49,279 nt of DNA from an uncultured Bacteroidales bacterium (GCA_900318665.1 ONLQ01000015.1:1-49279), one strand, 5' to 3'. Positions 1 through 8,968 are shown, counted from the stretch's first letter. Numbers and translations: made by a program. The notes: a model not told the origin generated them from the sequence alone.

Positions 1-7
1 ATCTTTG
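1..7 (+). promoter_or_regulatory. Probable -7 box, cut by window edge
   Basis: The window opens with ATCTTTG, which would be the last seven bases of a Bacteroidota -7 box (TAnnTTTG) if the preceding base is T. It lies about 50 bases before the first gene and would drive the glsA-glsB pair. The -33 element is outside the window. Confidence 0.4.
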
Positions 8-59
8 CAAGATTATTACGACCGCATTTCGTGGCCAAACAAAACACACGAAAAACGTC

Positions 60-947
60 ATGGAATATCCTACAGAGATTACAGAGAAATACATCGACAT
101 CCATAAGGTGTTGGCAAACAAAGGGGTAAAGGTGCCCGGCATGGTAGAAAGACTGATTGCCCGCATCCTTCACCTCGACGAGATAAACGCCGGCATTTAC
201 ACCTTTCGCGACAAGAAAGGGCTGGACTTTGTACACACCTTTCTCGAAGGCAACGAGGAGCACGCCCTCAATGTGAAACTCGACATCGTCGGGTCGGACA
301 ACATTCCGCAGGAGGGATACCCCATGATGGCGGGCAACCACCCGCTGGGCGGACCCGACGGTCTTGCCGTCATGGCTGCCGTAGGACATTACCGCACCGA
401 CATTATCTTCCCCGTTACCGACTTTCTGCTGTATCTGCCTGGGCTACGCGACCTGTTTGTGCCTATCGACAAGGTGCACCACACCGCCACCAACCGCGAC
501 ACGCTGGAGCAGGCTTTTGCTGGCAAAAACCTGCTGCTGTATTTCCCTGCGGGGATGTGCTCGCGCAAACGCCACGGCAAAATCCGCGACCTCGACTGGA
601 AGCCTACCATCATCAAGAAGGCGGTACGCTACGAGCGCGACATTGTGCCGTTCTACATCGAGGCCCAAAACCGCAAACGCTTCTACAACCTTGCCAACCT
701 GCGCGAACGCATAGGCATAAAATTCAACATAGAAATGGCACTGCTGCCCGCCGAAATGTTTGCCCAGCGCGGCAAGACCATCCGCATTGTCATAGGCAAG
801 CCTATACCCTACACCACTTTCGACCAACGCTACAACGCCAAACAATGGGCCGAGAAACTGAAGGAGCACGTCTATGTGCTGTGCGACAATCCTAACGCCG
901 AGTTTCCCTACAAGCCGCAGATTATCAACCCACAGCAAGAAGGCTGA
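60..947 (+). CDS. glsA: Lysophospholipid-type O-acyltransferase, probable glycine-lipid O-acyltransferase
   Basis: This 295-residue protein belongs to the PlsC-like glycerolipid acyltransferases. The acceptor/catalytic block is at residues 92-101 (NHPLGGPDG, with His94 and Asp100 as the likely catalytic pair, in the Bacteroidota HPLGG spacing rather than strict HX4D). A second block, YFPAG, lies near residue 160. No signal peptide is seen, so it probably works at the inner face of the cytoplasmic membrane. It is followed after 46 bases by a GNAT-like N-acyltransferase gene. In Bacteroides such a pair (GlsB then GlsA) makes N-acyl-3-acyloxyacyl glycine lipids, GlsA adding the second, ester-linked acyl chain. 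The assignment rests on this pairing; alone it could be read as a general 1-acylglycerol-3-phosphate acyltransferase. Confidence 0.72.
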   Translation: MEYPTEITEKYIDIHKVLANKGVKVPGMVERLIARILHLDEINAGIYTFRDKKGLDFVHTFLEGNEEHALNVKLDIVGSDNIPQEGYPMMAGNHPLGGPDGLAVMAAVGHYRTDIIFPVTDFLLYLPGLRDLFVPIDKVHHTATNRDTLEQAFAGKNLLLYFPAGMCSRKRHGKIRDLDWKPTIIKKAVRYERDIVPFYIEAQNRKRFYNLANLRERIGIKFNIEMALLPAEMFAQRGKTIRIVIGKPIPYTTFDQRYNAKQWAEKLKEHVYVLCDNPNAEFPYKPQIINPQQEG

Positions 948-993
948 CACATAAAGACCGACACAAAGAGTATTACCATAAAAAACTTTCGAG

Positions 994-2079
994 GTGAACA
1001 CTTCCTACATCATTCCGCCCGTAGACCGCAAACTGCTCAAAACAGAACTGACGAAGAAGAACTTTCTTCGCAAGACCAACTACGGAAACAAAGAGATATA
1101 CATCACCACGGCACACATTTCGCCCAACATCATGCGCGAGATAGGCCGTCTGCGTGAGTTGAGTTTCGCCCTCGACGGCGGCGGCACAGGCAAAGACTGC
1201 GACATCGACGAGTTCGACACCCTGCCAGAGCCCTACTGCTTCAAGCAACTCTTTGTGTGGGACCCTGACGCCGAGGAGATTGTGGGCGGCTACCGTTTCA
1301 TTCACGGCAGCAACATGATGATACGCAACGACGGCTCTATTGCTACCCCCACGGCAGAACTGTTCCACTACACCGAGGAGTTCATCAACGAATATCTCCC
1401 CTACACCATCGAACTGGGGCGCGCCTTCGTGCAACCCGCCTACCAGCCCAGTCTCAACCTGCGCAAGGGGCTCTACTCGCTCGACAACCTCTGGGACGGC
1501 TTGGGCGCCATAGCGCTCGAGATACCGGAAACACGCTATTTCTTTGGCAAGATAACCATGTATCCGCAGATGAACCGTCGCGCCAAGGACATGATTCTCT
1601 ATTTCTACCAGAAACATTTTCCCGACAAAGACGGGCTGGTGTGGCCGTTAGAACCTCTGCACATAGAGAGCGACTACAACGAGCTGGTGGCACTTTTCAA
1701 CGGGCGCAACTACAAGGAAGACTACCAGATACTGCTCCACGCCGTGCGCGCGCTCGGCGCCAACGTGCCTGCCATGATAAACGCCTACATGAACCTCTCA
1801 CCGTCCATGCGCTCGTTTGGCACCGCCTACAACCACCATTTCGGCGAGACCGACGAGACCGGCATTCTCGTAACCATACGCGACATCTACCCCGAAAAGA
1901 AGACACGCTACATGGAGTCGTACGACACCCACAACCGACTGCTCAACCGCCTTGAGATATTCCGAATAAACATGTCGCGAATGCCCTGGTGGAAACGAAG
2001 TAAGGACACCGAGCGGTCGGAACTGCGGCATCTAAAATGGCTAAAGAAAATACATCGCGAAAACTCTGGTAACGAATAG
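994..2079 (+). CDS. glsB: GNAT-like N-acyltransferase, probable glycine N-acyltransferase (first step of glycine lipids)
   Basis: This 361-residue protein resembles the hemolysin/OlsB-type acyl-ACP N-acyltransferases. Visible marks are the N-terminal segment with RELSFALDGGGTG (about residues 54-66), the substrate-binding core TIELGRAFVQP (about 131-141) and a C-terminal basic helix. It would transfer a 3-hydroxyacyl chain to glycine, giving the lyso-glycine lipid that GlsA then esterifies. The start is GTG at 994, with no upstream ATG in frame that improves the N-terminus. Gene order is O-acyltransferase then N-acyltransferase, the reverse of the biochemical order. An ornithine-lipid role is the main alternative and cannot be excluded by reading. 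Confidence 0.72.
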   Translation: MNTSYIIPPVDRKLLKTELTKKNFLRKTNYGNKEIYITTAHISPNIMREIGRLRELSFALDGGGTGKDCDIDEFDTLPEPYCFKQLFVWDPDAEEIVGGYRFIHGSNMMIRNDGSIATPTAELFHYTEEFINEYLPYTIELGRAFVQPAYQPSLNLRKGLYSLDNLWDGLGAIALEIPETRYFFGKITMYPQMNRRAKDMILYFYQKHFPDKDGLVWPLEPLHIESDYNELVALFNGRNYKEDYQILLHAVRALGANVPAMINAYMNLSPSMRSFGTAYNHHFGETDETGILVTIRDIYPEKKTRYMESYDTHNRLLNRLEIFRINMSRMPWWKRSKDTERSELRHLKWLKKIHRENSGNE

Positions 2080-2118
2080 TCCTTTCCACTGTCCCCCACC
2101 CCAAGTAAGCACACACCA

Positions 2119-2669
2119 ATGGACATCAAGAAAGCCACCTTCGTGGTAAGCAACAGCGACTATCGCAAATGCCCCGAAACGGCATTGCCCGAATACGCCT
2201 TCATAGGGCGCAGCAACGTGGGCAAGTCGTCGCTTATCAATATGCTCACCGGCGTGGCGGGGCTGGCAAAAACCACGACTCGTGGTATATCGTTGACCTA
2301 CCAGGCTACGGCTATGCGCAGACCTCGAAAAGCGAGCGAGAGAAATGGCTCAAGATGATACGCGGCTATTTTCTCAACCGCAAACAACTCACCAACGTTT
2401 TTGTACTCATAGACTCGCGCATACCGCCACAAGCCATCGACCTTGAATTCATCAACTTCCTTGGCACCAACGGCATACCGCTGTCGATAATCTTTACCAA
2501 GACCGACAAAGAGAAGCAGCGCGAGGTGATGGGCAACGTGACGGCCTTCCGCCAAAAATTAAGCGAGACGTGGGAGCAACTGCCCTACATAATCCTAACC
2601 TCCTCGGCCACAGGCCACGGACGAAACAAACTTCTTGACTATATCGACCAAATCAATGAAACACTCTAA
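2119..2669 (+). pseudogene. engB: EngB/YsxC ribosome-biogenesis GTPase, reading frame broken by apparent ~46-base deletion
   Basis: EngB is a normally essential GTPase for 50S assembly. The first frame (2119-2358) encodes the N-terminus and the P-loop (GRSNVGKSS, about residues 30-38) up to GLAKT. The remainder is in another frame (from about 2290) and resumes at [16 protein letters not shown] (the G3 region), then continues through IFTKTDK (G4) and TSSA (G5) to a normal C-terminus. Family members carry about 20 residues between GLA and the Trp of SWY, including switch I (PGKT, G2). Here only 14 bases fill that space, so about 46 bases are missing and the frame shifts. The junction shows AAAACC/AACC microhomology. 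This could be an assembly or amplification error or a true lesion. Overlaps the dacB start by 14 bases. Confidence 0.85.
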
Positions 2670-4119
2670 ACTCATTCTATTCCTCCTGCTGCCCCTGATG
2701 GGCGGCACAATGTCGCCCATAGCGGCACAAAGCAACGTGGAACTAGACCGCGCCGTGAAAAGCGTGTCGAACGAAGAGTGCATGAAACACGCCACCATTG
2801 CCGTGAGCGTGTACAACATCTCGCGCGGACGCACCGTTTACGGACACAACGCGCAGAGTTCCATGATTCCAGCCTCGATGCACAAGATATACACCACGGC
2901 GATAGCCTTCGACCAACTGGGACCCGATTTCCGTTTCAAGACCTCCATAGGCTACGACGGAACCATAGACGACAATGGCACGCTCAACGGCAACGTCTAT
3001 ATCGTGGGTGGCGGCGACCCGCTCCTCGGCTCTTACCGCTACCGCCAGACGACCCCCGACTCCGTTTTCCGCTCATGGTATGCGGCACTGCATCAGAGCG
3101 GCATACACAAAATAACGGGGCAGGTGTGCTACATTCAGTCCATCTACGACAACCTCGAACTCCACGACTCGTGGCAGTGGGGCGACATTGGCAACTACTA
3201 CGGTGCCGGAGCCTGCGGCCTCAACTTCCACGAAAACATGTATTTCGTCTATTTCAACGCCGGTATGCGACTGGGCTATCCCGCATCGCTCGACCACACC
3301 GACCCACGCATCACCACCATGCGCAACATCAACGAGGTATCGACAGGTCCCGAAGGCACTGGTGACAAAGTCGTTATCTATGGCGCGCCCAACAGTCCCA
3401 TGCGCCTCTATCGTGGCACCGTGCCAATTGGCGCACGCAATTTTGCCGTGCGTGGCGCGCTACCCAACCCCGCCGCCACCTGCGCCGAGACCTTCGCCAC
3501 CTATCTGCGCCAACAAGGCATCAGCGTGGCTGCCACCGTGAAAGAGGCCAACAGCCTGCCCCCGTCAGGAAAAATAGTGCTCGACTATGTATCCACCCCC
3601 TACAGCATTCTTGCTCAATACATAAACCGCACCAGCAACAACATCTACGCCGAGAGCGTGTTCAAATATCTGGGCTACCACCGCTACGGCAAAGGCAGTT
3701 TTGCCAACGCAGCCAAAGCCATACACGACTTCTTCCGCAACCACAGCCTCGACGACAGTGGCATACAGATTGCCGACGGTTGTGGCCTGTCGCGCTCCAA
3801 CCTCACCACGAGCGACTTCACCTGCCGTTTCCTTACCGAAGTGTCGAACATGATTATCTACGAGGACTTTGTGAAGACCATGGCCGTGGCGGGCAAAAGT
3901 GGCACAGCACGCAATATGCTGACCTCGCTGCCCCAAGGTATAACGATGTATGTCAAAAGCGGCACCATGGAAGGAGTGAAAGCCTATTGCGGCTACGTCA
4001 CCACCAGTCGTGGCGAGCAGCTCTGCTTCTGCGTCATGAGCAACAACCACACCTGCACCTCGGCAGTAGTAACAAAGAAACTGGAAAGGATTTTGAACCA
4101 GATAGCCTTGCTGTATTAG
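2656..4119 (+). CDS. dacB: D-alanyl-D-alanine carboxypeptidase/endopeptidase, PBP4 (DacB) family
   Basis: This periplasmic penicillin-binding protein trims or cleaves peptidoglycan cross-links. The 487-residue product starts at ATG 2656, which gives a clean signal peptide ending near PIAAQ (residues 21-25); an in-frame TTG at 2635 would place seven polar residues ahead of it and is disfavoured. The active-site serine is Ser74 in the SxxK block (ASMHK, Lys77). The second block is GLSRSN in the DGCGLSRSN segment (about residue 380), and the third is YVKSGT (KSG in place of KTG, about residue 440). The long insert between motifs 1 and 2 is typical of the PBP4 class. The start overlaps the 3' end of engB, so translation is probably coupled. 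Confidence 0.93.
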   Translation: MKHSKLILFLLLPLMGGTMSPIAAQSNVELDRAVKSVSNEECMKHATIAVSVYNISRGRTVYGHNAQSSMIPASMHKIYTTAIAFDQLGPDFRFKTSIGYDGTIDDNGTLNGNVYIVGGGDPLLGSYRYRQTTPDSVFRSWYAALHQSGIHKITGQVCYIQSIYDNLELHDSWQWGDIGNYYGAGACGLNFHENMYFVYFNAGMRLGYPASLDHTDPRITTMRNINEVSTGPEGTGDKVVIYGAPNSPMRLYRGTVPIGARNFAVRGALPNPAATCAETFATYLRQQGISVAATVKEANSLPPSGKIVLDYVSTPYSILAQYINRTSNNIYAESVFKYLGYHRYGKGSFANAAKAIHDFFRNHSLDDSGIQIADGCGLSRSNLTTSDFTCRFLTEVSNMIIYEDFVKTMAVAGKSGTARNMLTSLPQGITMYVKSGTMEGVKAYCGYVTTSRGEQLCFCVMSNNHTCTSAVVTKKLERILNQIALLY

Positions 4120-4188
4120 GCACACATCGACAAACCATTGAGCATCACAATTTTAACACATTAGCACGCTCTAATCCTCTTTCTCGCT

Positions 4189-4237
4189 AAAAACGGCATA
4201 AAAAAGCCTATTCCAGCCATCAAAAACAGCCGTTTTT
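4189..4237 (+). terminator. Possible terminator after dacB
   Basis: AAAAACGGC (4189-4197) pairs with GCCGTTTTT (4229-4237) across a 31-base loop and is followed by TTCATTTTTTC. The loop is long, so this is a weaker candidate than the hairpin at 4315. Confidence 0.4.
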
Positions 4238-4263
4238 TCATTTTTTCAAAAAACGTCACAACA

Positions 4264-4315
4264 ATTTCATACACCTAAAACAACATTTCATACATAAAAA
4301 ACGCCATTTCATACA
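4264..4315 (+). promoter_or_regulatory. Three direct repeats ATTTCATACA at exact 21-bp spacing (operator-like)
   Basis: Identical 10-mers ATTTCATACA start at 4264, 4285 and 4306, that is, every 21 bases or two helical turns. A weak fourth copy may lie at 4243. The C of the last ATTTCATAC (4314) is 41 bases before the -7 box at 4355. The same array with the same 41-base offset occurs at 37402-37453. Nine-to-ten-base repeats on a 21-bp period are the arrangement bound by LytTR-family response regulators, so this is probably an activator site for the lipoprotein block downstream. The protein that binds is not identified in the window. Confidence 0.7.
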
Positions 4316-4352
4316 AAAGTCGCCGACCGCCCTCGGCGACTTTTGTTTTTTT
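4315..4352 (+). terminator. Strong rho-independent terminator directly upstream of a promoter
   Basis: A perfect 12-bp stem, AAAAGTCGCCGA (4315-4326) with TCGGCGACTTTT (4333-4344), encloses a six-base loop and is followed by GTTTTTTTT. It would stop read-through from dacB just before the promoter at 4355, and it overlaps where a -33 element would lie. Confidence 0.8.
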
Positions 4353-4354
4353 TA

Positions 4355-4362
4355 TACTTTTG
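4355..4362 (+). promoter_or_regulatory. -7 box TACTTTTG for the lipoprotein block
   Basis: TACTTTTG matches TAnnTTTG and lies 43 bases before the ATG at 4406. No TTG is found at the usual 19-21 base distance upstream, because that space is taken by the hairpin. This fits a promoter that needs an activator at the 21-bp repeats. Confidence 0.6.
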
Positions 4363-4405
4363 TTTGCAGAAAACATCCACTAATAGTTTTAAGCACAAAG
4401 AAAAA

Positions 4406-5542
4406 ATGCCAAGAAAAACACTAATCGTCATCGTTGTCGCAATCGTGGCTACCATCTGCCATACAAGTTGCAACAGCACCACGCCCACCGACCAAGCCAC
4501 GCAGCCAGCACGCGGCATCTACCACTGGAAAGCCACCTACAACCCTACCCCTTGGGAACTCCGCTTCCTCAAAGACCACCACATCCAACGGCTCTACATC
4601 CGCATGTTCGACGTTGACCAAAATCCCGAATACAACACCGATTATCCCATCATACCCATTGCCACCACACGCTTTCTCCAGCCGTTGCCAGACAGCATGG
4701 AGATAATCCCCTGCGTCTATATCACCAACAACGCTTTGAAACAAGACGACAAAATGAGCACTCTTGCAGCAAGAATATACAACCGCTTGTCGGAAATCTC
4801 CGCCTGCAACGGGTTCACCTTTAGCGAGGTGCAATTAGACTGCGACTGGACCACCAGCACACGAGCCCGCTATTTCGACCTATGCAATAACCTAAAGCAA
4901 CAACTTTCCAGAAAGAATATCACGCTCTCATCCACCATGCGACTCTACCAACTGTCCGACACCTCACTCTCCAACATCCCCGTTGACCGCACAACGCTCA
5001 TGTGCTACAACCTCGGCGGACTCCAAGACGGCAGAACAGATAACAGCATTCTCGATTACTCAAAAGCAAAACCTTTCTTTTCTCACGCCAAGTCGCTACC
5101 CCAAAACATGGACGTGGCCTACCCCACCTTCGGATGGGGCGTAGTCTTTCGCTATCATTATTTGGCCCTACCTTCTTTAAGAATTCCACAAGTCTATTAT
5201 ACTGAATACTGGGGACTTGTCCATTCCACTGATTTCAGCAACAAAGATCTCTATATATTATACGAACCCTACGAAAAGGATTCACTCCAAATATCACATT
5301 GGTATCGAGTGTTAGAAAATCATACAATAGATGGTTTCGAACTCCGCAGCGATCTTTGCAACGAGCCACTTGCCATTGACTACATCCGCGAAGAGCACGG
5401 CGAGATAAGCCAGATCACACAACTCCAAGACCACCTCGCCTCAATCTATCACGCCCCACACACCACCATCATCTACCACCTCGATTCCGCCAGCCTTTCA
5501 TACTATACCCACGATGAAATTGAACAAATTCTTAGCCGTTAG
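4406..5542 (+). CDS. Putative exported TIM-barrel protein (DUF3142-like)
   Basis: The 378-residue product starts at ATG 4406, giving a hydrophobic leader with Cys at residue 22 (HTSC, a loose lipobox). The rest resembles small (beta/alpha)8 glycosidase-like proteins. The conserved-looking stretches are GIYHWKATYNP after the leader, VQLDCDWT (about residues 145-152), SSTMRLYQL on the following strand, LMCYNLGG, and VAYPTFGWG. Acidic and aromatic residues on strand ends fit a carbohydrate-binding barrel, but no catalytic pair can be assigned. It is the first gene of a five-gene block and overlaps the next gene by 29 bases, so the two are probably made together. The DUF3142 link is a resemblance judged by eye. 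Confidence 0.6.
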   Translation: MPRKTLIVIVVAIVATICHTSCNSTTPTDQATQPARGIYHWKATYNPTPWELRFLKDHHIQRLYIRMFDVDQNPEYNTDYPIIPIATTRFLQPLPDSMEIIPCVYITNNALKQDDKMSTLAARIYNRLSEISACNGFTFSEVQLDCDWTTSTRARYFDLCNNLKQQLSRKNITLSSTMRLYQLSDTSLSNIPVDRTTLMCYNLGGLQDGRTDNSILDYSKAKPFFSHAKSLPQNMDVAYPTFGWGVVFRYHYLALPSLRIPQVYYTEYWGLVHSTDFSNKDLYILYEPYEKDSLQISHWYRVLENHTIDGFELRSDLCNEPLAIDYIREEHGEISQITQLQDHLASIYHAPHTTIIYHLDSASLSYYTHDEIEQILSR

Positions 5543-7832
5543 CCTCTTCGTCGTCACCCTTTCGGTCCTCAATAGCGCCCTTGCCTGCGGCCCGTTCTAC
5601 CACGACGCCTCCGACAAATATTTCTATCGCATCATGCCCTACTGGCAGGAAGAGTCCAACCTCCCGCAGTCCAATCTGCGCAAAGAGAACTGCCTCCTTT
5701 GGCACAAACAAGTCCCAGGCACATCCATCGATGCCATCGAAGCCGCCATCTACGACACCCCCCTCCAAACCTGGCAGGAACTCTACCAATATATTCAGAA
5801 CCCCTCCGGCAGCAAACCCAGCGCAGCCTCCGCCAATCGCTTTCTACAGCAACTCCTCAAACCCCGCAACCACGACGCCCTGCGACTCCTCTACTGGTCC
5901 AAATGCTACGAAAACCTCCGCCACAAGCAAATCTCCCCTTGGTACTACTCCTGCGCCAACAACGACGAACTCACCCTCAACACCATCGCCGACAGCGCCA
6001 TCTGCCACATCCGCGGCCGCTATGCCACACGCCACCTCTTCCTCGCCATCAAATGCCTCTACACCCTCTGCAGCGACCAAGAGTGCCTCCGCCTCTGGCA
6101 GCAGCATTCGCCCCGCCTTTCCAACGACTGCATCCGTCACGCCGCCGAAGGCTATGTGGCCGGCTCCATGTACCGCCTCGACATGCTCGACCAAGCCACA
6201 TCCATCTTCGTCCGACATGGTGACCTAGAGTCCCTGGCCTCCATGGGACGCCCCCTACCCGACGTTCTCAAAGCCGTTTACAACGACAATCCCAATAGTC
6301 CTTACCTCCCCATCATGCTCCAACGCATCCTCCGCGTCATCAACCACGACACCCCATTCTACTACAACGACCTCTCCAACGAAGGCGAGACATGCTTCGT
6401 ACAAGTCCATGAAGGCCAAGACATTCACACCCTCTACGACCATCCAGAGCCCTATCACGACCAAGACGAATACTCCCGCAACCATCTTCTATGGTTCAAC
6501 CTCAGCATCAGCGACCTGCACAGCATCCTCACACTCTGCAAAAAAGCCAACCGCAACCACTCCGTCCGCCACAAAGCCCTCTGGACCTACACAGCGGCAG
6601 CCATTCTCGAATACTTCAAGCGCCCACAAGAAGCCGTCAGCCTCATCGACAACGCCAACCTCTCCACCAACGACCCCTTCCTACGCCGTTCAATCCAATT
6701 TATGCGCTTCTACCTCCACGCACGCTACGACACCATCGACAGCAACTATTTCCAAATGCTCCAAGCCAACATCCGTCAATTAGACCGCTACATCAAGTCC
6801 GACTACCTCGCCCTTTCACACTCCCAACGCAAAAAACTCAAGGAGATTTACAACGATGACTATCAATACCGCGACCACACCTCTCCTACCGTAACCATCT
6901 ACAGCAACGACGCCCTCCAGTACATCCTCTTCGCCAAAGACAGCGCCGTATGCCGCCGACTTGTCCGCCACGGCCGTGAAAAACTGGCACTGCAACTCGC
7001 CAACCTCGGCAGCACACGCTTCGAAACCCTCCTCTTCGGCCAGCAGCAGAATCTCTTCGGCTGCGAACTCTTCATGCTGGCCGACGGCCTCAGCGCCGAC
7101 ACCCTGCGAGCCTACTACCAAAGCATCTTCTCACCCTCCAACGACTTCGAGCGCTTCCTCACACGTCGCGGGTTGAGCAACCACGACTACTGGTGCGACC
7201 TCATCGGCACACACCTCCTCCGCGAACAGCGCTTCCCGCTCGCCGCCAAATACCTCGGCGCCTGCTCCGAAGACTACGATGAGACTCTCAACGTCAAGCC
7301 CTACTTCGTCAACGACCCCTTCAAAATGGAAAAAGTACCGACTCCACATCATAGCCGCCACCGCTACCATTTCGCACAAGAAATGGCACAACTCCAACAC
7401 CAGATGCGCGTAGCGCCAAACCCCAACACCCGAGCCGAAAGCCAACTGCGCTACTCCATAGGCCTACGCAACGCCGCCATCCGCGACTGGGCACTCTTCT
7501 CCTACGGATACTTCACACACTACGACGACCTCGACAAGACAGACACCACCAACATCACCTGCCAATACCTCAAGGACTATTGGGACAATGCTATCAACAC
7601 CTGTTCCGAAAACGCCATCCCCTACCGCGTCAAAGCCCACCACCGTGCAGCCAAACTCCAGCAACAAGCCCTCGACCTCTACACCGACCCCGAAGCCAAA
7701 GCACAAGGCTACGCCATGCTCTGGATGGTCTCCCGCGTCATGCACGAACTCCCCAACACCCGCCAAGCCCAGTACTACGCCCGCCACTGCGACCAATGGC
7801 ACGACTACCTCCGCCCAACCCAGAGCAAATAA
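5514..7832 (+). CDS. Large exported helical protein with Cys-Gly-Pro-Phe mature N-terminus, function unknown
   Basis: This 772-residue protein has a clear signal sequence (residues 1-25) ending ALACGPF. The mature region is rich in Trp, Tyr, Leu and His and looks like stacked alpha-helical repeats with no obvious active site. Proteins beginning ACGP after the leader are a recurring uncharacterised type in Bacteroidota. ATG 5514 lies inside the previous gene, so translational coupling is likely. The last 49 codons plus stop (7683-7832) recur almost unchanged at the end of the lipoprotein gene at 10140. A structural or cargo-handling surface role is possible but not shown. Confidence 0.6.
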   Translation: MKLNKFLAVSLFVVTLSVLNSALACGPFYHDASDKYFYRIMPYWQEESNLPQSNLRKENCLLWHKQVPGTSIDAIEAAIYDTPLQTWQELYQYIQNPSGSKPSAASANRFLQQLLKPRNHDALRLLYWSKCYENLRHKQISPWYYSCANNDELTLNTIADSAICHIRGRYATRHLFLAIKCLYTLCSDQECLRLWQQHSPRLSNDCIRHAAEGYVAGSMYRLDMLDQATSIFVRHGDLESLASMGRPLPDVLKAVYNDNPNSPYLPIMLQRILRVINHDTPFYYNDLSNEGETCFVQVHEGQDIHTLYDHPEPYHDQDEYSRNHLLWFNLSISDLHSILTLCKKANRNHSVRHKALWTYTAAAILEYFKRPQEAVSLIDNANLSTNDPFLRRSIQFMRFYLHARYDTIDSNYFQMLQANIRQLDRYIKSDYLALSHSQRKKLKEIYNDDYQYRDHTSPTVTIYSNDALQYILFAKDSAVCRRLVRHGREKLALQLANLGSTRFETLLFGQQQNLFGCELFMLADGLSADTLRAYYQSIFSPSNDFERFLTRRGLSNHDYWCDLIGTHLLREQRFPLAAKYLGACSEDYDETLNVKPYFVNDPFKMEKVPTPHHSRHRYHFAQEMAQLQHQMRVAPNPNTRAESQLRYSIGLRNAAIRDWALFSYGYFTHYDDLDKTDTTNITCQYLKDYWDNAINTCSENAIPYRVKAHHRAAKLQQQALDLYTDPEAKAQGYAMLWMVSRVMHELPNTRQAQYYARHCDQWHDYLRPTQSK
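7683..7832 (+). repeat. Copy 1 of a 150-base 3'-terminal coding repeat
   Basis: The final 150 bases of the 772-codon gene, including the stop codon, match 10857-11006 with only scattered substitutions. Both copies are in frame and encode TDPEAKAQGYAMLWMVSRVM and the residues that follow. Confidence 0.95.
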
Positions 7833-7861
7833 AAAATAATAACCCATAAAACATAAAAACC

Positions 7862-8968
7862 ATGAAAAAACAATTACATCTTGTCATCACGGCACTCATT
7901 GCCCTATCATCTTCATTCTTTTTCGGTTGCAGCCACGACGCCAGAAACCTGAAGCCATCCACCGACCCCATCATGCAAGCCTACATGGCCGACAGCACAT
8001 TCTTTGCCGGCGAAGACACCGTAGAAGGCTACACCCTCAACATCGGCATCCGACAGCCACTCCGCATGTCCCCCAAATGGGCCAACGACACACTCATACA
8101 AAGAATGAACGACCTCTACAACACCTTCGAAATCCAGCATTCATTAGAAGTTGATATCGACGCCTTTCAACGATTCGAGACCGAAGACAGCGAATTTCCA
8201 CAACTATTCACCAATATCGACTTCTCCGCCATCCTCAACGACACGCTGCGCTCCTATTTGCAAAAAAGTTTCGCCCTCGATGCTAAATACTGGACACTCA
8301 AACCATACCAACGAGAAGAATACGCAGAACAAATAGACCAAGAAAAACGAACCTTAATGCAAAAAGCCAACGAAATCCTAACCCCAACAATATCACTCTT
8401 GATTGGCAATAACGACAGCCTCACCATCGACAGAATACAGAAATCCATCAGCCCCACCAATTGGCTCCCAAACGTTTACACCGACTATGTAGGTCAAGAC
8501 GCCAAACCCGACAGCGCAGAAATTGCCGAGTTATACAACAACATGCTCAACGAACGCAACTTCGACAAGCGTGCAGCAACACAATTCGCCCTATGCGCAA
8601 ACTGGCACCTTCTCGATAGCGGACAAACCGCCAATCTCTTCTCCGAAATAGAACTAATGATGCAGTCAGGCATCTACTCCCGCATGCTTCCACTGCTCTG
8701 GCGTGCCTACCGCGTTGCCTACAACAATCTCCATTCCTGCCCCTCCACCTACTGCTACAGCCCCAACATCCGCTACAACCACTACCGCCGCCTCGTTGCA
8801 CACACCATCTTGCAGCACATCCACCAGAACCCAAACGACGAAACCGCCAAAGTACAATTCTATTTCCATACAGAACAAGACGACATCCTAAGAGCAGGCC
8901 AATACCCCTTCGGAAATGAAAGCGCAACAGAGGGAATCTATATCTTTTGGCAAAAAAACGTATTCTAA
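7862..8968 (+). CDS. Putative lipoprotein of unknown function
   Basis: The 368-residue product has a lipoprotein leader with FFGC (Cys23) and is probably anchored to the outer membrane. No domain is recognised. The mature part is acidic and helical with many Asn and Asp residues and a C-terminal Cys, Tyr and His-rich stretch (about residues 295-320). Its first nine residues (MKKQLHLVI) nearly equal those of the lipoprotein gene at 9054 (MKKQLYLVI), so the two leaders share a common origin. It lies 29 bases after the previous stop, in the same transcription direction and with similar C-rich codon use. Confidence 0.6.
   Translation: MKKQLHLVITALIALSSSFFFGCSHDARNLKPSTDPIMQAYMADSTFFAGEDTVEGYTLNIGIRQPLRMSPKWANDTLIQRMNDLYNTFEIQHSLEVDIDAFQRFETEDSEFPQLFTNIDFSAILNDTLRSYLQKSFALDAKYWTLKPYQREEYAEQIDQEKRTLMQKANEILTPTISLLIGNNDSLTIDRIQKSISPTNWLPNVYTDYVGQDAKPDSAEIAELYNNMLNERNFDKRAATQFALCANWHLLDSGQTANLFSEIELMMQSGIYSRMLPLLWRAYRVAYNNLHSCPSTYCYSPNIRYNHYRRLVAHTILQHIHQNPNDETAKVQFYFHTEQDDILRAGQYPFGNESATEGIYIFWQKNVF

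Noticed and set aside
5581-6228. Overlapping Pro/Ser/Thr-rich open frames inside the 772-codon gene
   Set aside because: They are low-complexity shadows caused by C-rich codons and lack start signals.
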